Assembly: GCA_008828725.1 (NCBI GenBank)
Contig: MEHQ01001114.1
Coordinates: 540,748 to 604,747, forward strand
Source: Saccharina japonica
Lineage: Eukaryota > Sar > Phaeophyceae > Laminariales > Laminariaceae
Direction: 5' to 3'
DNA: 64,000 nt
Positions 59,951 to 64,000 of the stretch are shown here, piece after piece; position 1 is the first letter of the stretch; the number at the start of each line of letters is the position of its first letter. The notes below the pieces were generated by a model. It made no database searches. It saw nothing but the letters and a program-made list of their open reading frames with translations, and was not told the DNA's origin. A program made the position numbers and the translations under genes.

Positions 59951-60694
59951 CAGGCTGGTTCAAGTATACCGCGGAAACTTCAGTCAGTGGCGAATGTCCA
60001 CGCCGGTTTTTGGAGATAGACCGTGAAATTTGGCACACGTGTTTTACGCGCCCTACACGAGACTTTACCGGATGTTTTTTTTTTTTTTTTCGTCAGATAT
60101 TGTTTGTTTTGTATTTTTGTAGGAAATTTGAGTCTCAAAGAGATCCAAAATTTCAGGCGAAAAAACGAACAAACACATTCGTAAAAGGCTCGGGTAGGGC
60201 GCAAAAAACACGTGTACCAAATGTCAGGGTCTATCTCCAAAAAACGGCGTGGACATTTGGACTTTTGTGCGGTAAAAGTGCAACAATAGGCGTCGCCTCG
60301 TAATTACTTAGTTTCAGTATATAATCGGTTTTGGGCGTAAATATGTGAGTTAATATGACCATACGCAGTCAGATCTTCGAATATTTGCGTGAAACTTTGT
60401 ACAAACATGCCTTGGACCACCTGGAAGCGGCTCGTTCAGAAAAACAATTGGGGGAAAACATGATTTCCTACGGAAACGCCTGACTATTGTTGACCACTTT
60501 GAAGGCCTGTGATTGGTCGGGCCACATTTTCGGCGGTAGCTCCAGTTCTAGGTCCTTGAAAAAAAACTGGTGATGTCACCCTCTTCCACTGTTCATCGCG
60601 GTCAGCATGATATCAAGTGTGTGACATTGGAGTTGCTATTGCATGCGGCATTCGTGACTGACGGATTTTTGGGTGATATGCCTGAACCAGCTCG
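59951..60694. mobile_element. TA-flanked foldback DNA element, copy 2
   Basis: It is the inverted partner of 49010-49761. It starts CAGGCTGGTTCAAGTATACC and ends ATGCCTGAACCAGCTCG, with TA on each side. It has the same inner hairpin arms (CCACGCCGGTTTTTGGAGAT against ATCTCCAAAAAACGGCGTGG) and the same central A/T block (CAGATATTGTTTGTTTTG). Flanking sequence is unrelated to that of copy 1, so the boundaries are reliable. Confidence 0.85.
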
Positions 60695-61854
60695 TATCCA
60701 TTCCCTACATAAAGCATTTTTTCTATTTTGTACCCGTTACTACTGTAGGTACAGCAGTAGTACGAGTTTTTGTTGTTGTTGTCGTTGATGTTGTTGTGTT
60801 TTTCGTTTTCGCATTGAGCTCGAATCCTGAAAAAATCTGTAAGTAGTGACAAAATTTGCACAAAATTTCGGTTATTCCCTAGACAACATTTCAGCAGCGA
60901 CGTATAATACTCGTATTCTTTCGAAACTACCGACCGCGCTGTTTTCGAAGTTATCCAAGTCGCGTCGTCAGTCCGAAGAACGTACCGCTGCTTCTATGTT
61001 GCTGCTTCTTCGTACGTACTACTGCTGTTGCCGTAGCCCCTCTCCACTTGGCTCTCGTTGTGCTGGTGTGGCCTGCAAGCTGCACGCACATAACACGGCT
61101 TGCATCTTAAGCAAGCGATCCAGTGGAGCATCGCAATAGGGGCCACCAGTCAGAACAACACGTGATATATTCGTCCCTCCCGCCAGGACTTGGGAGCACA
61201 GTTCGTTCCTCTCCGGCACCCACCCGTCCGCGAAAAATACTGGAGTGCTTTTTTTTCTCCACACCCGCTGTGATCTGAGGTAAGAGTCTGTGTCCGCCAA
61301 CAGCAAACACCTAACTATCAAGCTAGCTAGTAGGAGCACCGCCGTCGCCGTTCTTGAGCTTTATTGATTGACCGTACGTACGTATATAGCGTACGTGGTA
61401 GTTGATCGGGCATTCTTTATCATCAAATCCAGAGCAGTTTTCCTAGCGCCCGCAACAATGTGACGCTTATCTTATAGTTACACACTACTTTTCTATCGCG
61501 TACCAGGGTACATAAATAGGCTGTTTTTTTGTACAGTGACCTTCTGTTTCGCTCGCGCTACCTCAGGGGCGGACTTGCGGTTTGGCGCAACTGGCCCCGG
61601 AGAGAGTGTTGGGTTGCGCGCTGCTCAACGCGGGTTTCGGGCCGCGCGCGACGGTTTTTTTATGTTCCTCGGGTTTTTCTACAAAGAGTTAATACGTACC
61701 TGGTACGCGAGCAGTAACAATGACATGTTGCGCGCGTCAGACGAAAACCATACACACACGCACGTATTCAAGGCACCTTTTCGTACCAGGTATCATGAGG
61801 ACATATAAAATCCGTAAGTACGCGCGATCGAAGTATTACACTCAGCTAGCAAAG

Positions 61855-61908
61855 ATGAGCTTCGACGAAATCCTCGAGCTCACAGCTGTTGTTTTTCAAT
61901 TTTTTTAA
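61855..61908 (+). CDS. Micro-ORF MSFDEIL, copy 3 (17 residues)
   Basis: It reads MSFDEILELTAVVFQFF and then TAA. It shares MSFDEIL.LTA with 32475 and the degenerate copy at 2317. The upstream 30 bases are only weakly similar. It could be a peptide, a spliced exon or a repeat fragment. No function is assigned. Confidence 0.3.
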   Translation: MSFDEILELTAVVFQFF

Positions 61909-62509
61909 TATAAAAGCCCGCCGCACGAAGGGCAAACAACATAGTTTTTCGTCAATGAAGTGGTTTCTTCGCGTGTCGGGCATAGACAGCGAGCCGTACA
62001 TCCTCTCATCATACATATCGTACGTACGGTATGTCTAATACTTTGGCCTAACAGGCCTGCGGGGAGCGGGGAGATAATGAGCTAATAATGCGCCTGCGAC
62101 GTGTGTTGCGCGTGCAACCCGCTTGCCACTCGGGTTGAGCTGTCTCGTGCTACAGACGCTGGAGCCCCAGTAAGCGCCTGGATAATAGATAGGCACAGAT
62201 TGTCGCTCGCACGAGTACGAGTCGGGCGGTCTAACATCGATAATGACATCATTATGTTTCACGTGTTGTGTCTTTTCTGCTGGAGGATCGTTGCTGTATG
62301 TACATCTAATACCAAGTATGATACTGGTAGTCGTACGTATTCATCTAATATTTATGTACTCGTAGCAGTAATGTACGAGGTGCGCCAAAGGTACGCACAT
62401 ATATATGAAGCGATACCAGGTATATTCGTACCCAGGACACTTGATGTCTGCGTCGCGCTTTTTGCATATACATCGTAAAGGCGTCGTAAAGTAGACGATC
62501 CTAATATCT

Positions 62510-62694
62510 GACTTTTGTTTTACATCCCGTTTATGACGTTCGCCCTTCTTTTCTCTCTCCTTCCTATTAATAGTTGTAACTCAGATCCGGGGTCACAAAG
62601 TAGGCTCCCCCCCCCCACCACTACGCTTGGTGCCTTACATGTTTATCACGAGAATATTTCGGCCCATTCTTCCCTCGTCGACTCGCATCGCATG
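62510..62694 (-). mobile_element. SINE body, head-less copy E
   Basis: On the minus strand the order is CGATGCGAGTCGACGAGGG, TCTCGTGATAAAC, TGTAAGGCACCAAGCG, GACCCCGGATCTGAGTTAC, and AAGGGCGAACGTCATAAACG followed by GGGATG. The tRNA head is missing. The palindrome CTATTAATAG interrupts the body where other copies have CTAG. Confidence 0.8.
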
Positions 62695-63230
62695 TTGACA
62701 TATACAGCAGCAGCAGTATATGACGCCATGACGTCCTGTATCATGATATAATACCATCATACCCGCGGGTACCTGCTCGTAAGTACGTACGTACGTAGAC
62801 TGCGTGTATTCTTGTGAAGGTTATTACACACCGGCTGTAGAACGATTCACATGATGAGAGTCGGACCATGCGTAATGCCGCCCACTCATCGGTTCGAGTG
62901 CGAGACCTTAACGATAGAAGGCCGAGTGGAACGATGCGCGGCTTCAGCGACAGCAGCAGTGGCGGCAGTGTTTGTGCGCGTGTTTTTAACGTTATACCGC
63001 TCTTTCCACCCGTCGAAATCCAGCCCACCCAGGAAGTGCCCGTACCGATTCTTCAATCCTACGCGAGAGAGGAAGGAAGCCTTTTGTGACCATATACCTA
63101 CGACAGATACTCTCGCAGTACCTGGTACTCTGTACGTTGGCATCTCAAATGTGTTTCACCCATTAATTTGCAGTCATGTCTGTCGTGTTTTTTTTTTGTC
63201 TCATAAGTCTCTGCATAGAATTGGTATCTC

Positions 63231-63622
63231 TCTAAAATTTCCAAAATTTCCATGTTTTTTTTCGCGCAATTTTTAAGATTTCCATTTTTTCCATTTTGTT
63301 GCTCCATTATTTATAGGAACGTGAAGCCTTCCAAACATTTTGCCCTCTGAAGAGTTTCCAATATTTCCATAATTTCCAAGATTTCCAATATTTCTTTTTT
63401 TTTTTTGGAAAAAAATATTGGAAATTATGGAATAATGCTGCTCGATAATAATGGCCAGATCGGAAATCTTGGAAATTATGGAAATATTGGAAATTCTTCA
63501 GAGGGCAAAATGTTTGGAAGGCTTCACGTTCCTATGTATAATAAATGGGGGAAAAAAAAAGGAAAAAATGGAAATCTAAAAAATTGCGCGAAAAAAAACA
63601 TGGAAATTTTGGAAAATTATGG
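63231..63622. repeat. Long A/T-rich palindrome (foldback)
   Basis: The left arm (about 63231-63392) carries TTTCCATG, GCGCAATTTTTAAGATTTCC, GGAACGTGAAGCCTTCC, CATTTTGCCCTCTGAAG and repeated TTTCCA words. The right arm (about 63415-63622) carries their reverse complements in mirrored order. The right arm is longer by an insert of about 55 bp near 63432-63485. Only about 20 bp of T-rich sequence separates the arms. Confidence 0.9.
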
Positions 63623-63875
63623 CTCCGATAAGAACGACCCTTTAAGAATCAGGACCGACACTACTGGGTGTACTGATCTGATGAAGTTAGGTAGACATCG
63701 TAGCGATTCAATGTGAAGACCACACAGAGAAACTACGACGGTGTTGTGAAATGAGCAGAGTAGACAACGCAATGCCACATGTCATCGTACTGGGCAGCAG
63801 TGAATGCGAAGCACCTCCTCTGGGAATGAATGCAGCACTACGAGTTTTTTTGTGCATGCAAGCTGCAAGTATCAC

Positions 63876-64000
63876 TTTCTTTTTTTTGTTCTTCTTTTTC
63901 TTTTTTTCCCATCCCATTTATATTATCTTAATCTTCGCCCATATTTTCTCTCTCCTTCCTATTATTAGTCGTAACTCAGATCCGGGGCCACAGCAGAGTA
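63876..64000 (-). mobile_element. SINE, copy F, cut by window end
   Basis: A T-rich stretch (the A tail on the minus strand) at 63876-63908 leads into CCCATCCCATTTATATTATC. The body follows: TCTTCGCCC, TCTCTCTCCTTCC, TCGTAACTCAGATCCGGGGC. The rest, including any tRNA head, lies beyond the window. Confidence 0.8.

Overview
The window is nuclear DNA of a eukaryote. Coding sequence is sparse, introns are long (about 0.5-1.8 kb), and most of the sequence is transposon remains, short non-autonomous elements and tandem repeats. There is no operon structure, no rRNA gene, no convincing tRNA gene, no CRISPR array and no organelle gene. The one gene I can reconstruct is a cellulose-synthase-type family 2 glycosyltransferase with about one intron per 25-150 codons. 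With Ty1/copia elements and possible ankyrin-like relics, this fits a cellulose-walled stramenopile, perhaps a brown alga. The taxon is inference, not something the sequence proves.

Layout. 1-3.2 kb: degenerate repeats, a 34-bp tandem repeat and a MITE. 3.2-6.1 kb: a decayed copia element on the minus strand. 6.1-9.1 kb: no intact gene; weak ankyrin-like relics near 8.6-9.1 kb. 9.3-11.5 kb: three MITEs of one family and a full-length tRNA-derived SINE. 13.2-23.7 kb: the cellulose synthase gene on the minus strand. Eight exons join with consistent reading phases, and one intron is apparently GC-AG. Its introns or immediate 3' region hold a MITE-like element built around a telomere-like array, a 454-bp foldback element, a MITE of the 9-11 kb family and a tandem repeat. 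23.7-35.5 kb: mostly gene-free, with four copies of a 177-bp MITE. 35.5-43.9 kb: further MITEs, a degenerate repeat array, and an unrecognised coding-like stretch at 38.9-40.1 kb. 43.9-45.7 kb: a minisatellite followed by five units of a satellite of about 215 bp.

47-64 kb: SINE copies, two copies of a TA-flanked foldback DNA element (49.0 and 59.95 kb), and a copia element at 51.15-54.37 kb. That element has clear LTRs and a 5-bp target duplication but has lost most of gag, protease and integrase. A second decayed copia fragment lies at 58.6-59.4 kb, and a long A/T-rich palindrome at 63.2-63.6 kb.

The cellulose synthase would act at the plasma membrane, polymerising glucose from UDP-glucose into beta-1,4-glucan. 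Nothing else in the window appears to work with it. The most unusual signals are two palindromic words that recur far above chance (TACCWGGTA and CTATTAATAG), the telomere-like array inside a MITE, the tRNA-derived SINE family, and a micro-ORF motif (MSFDEIL) found three times.
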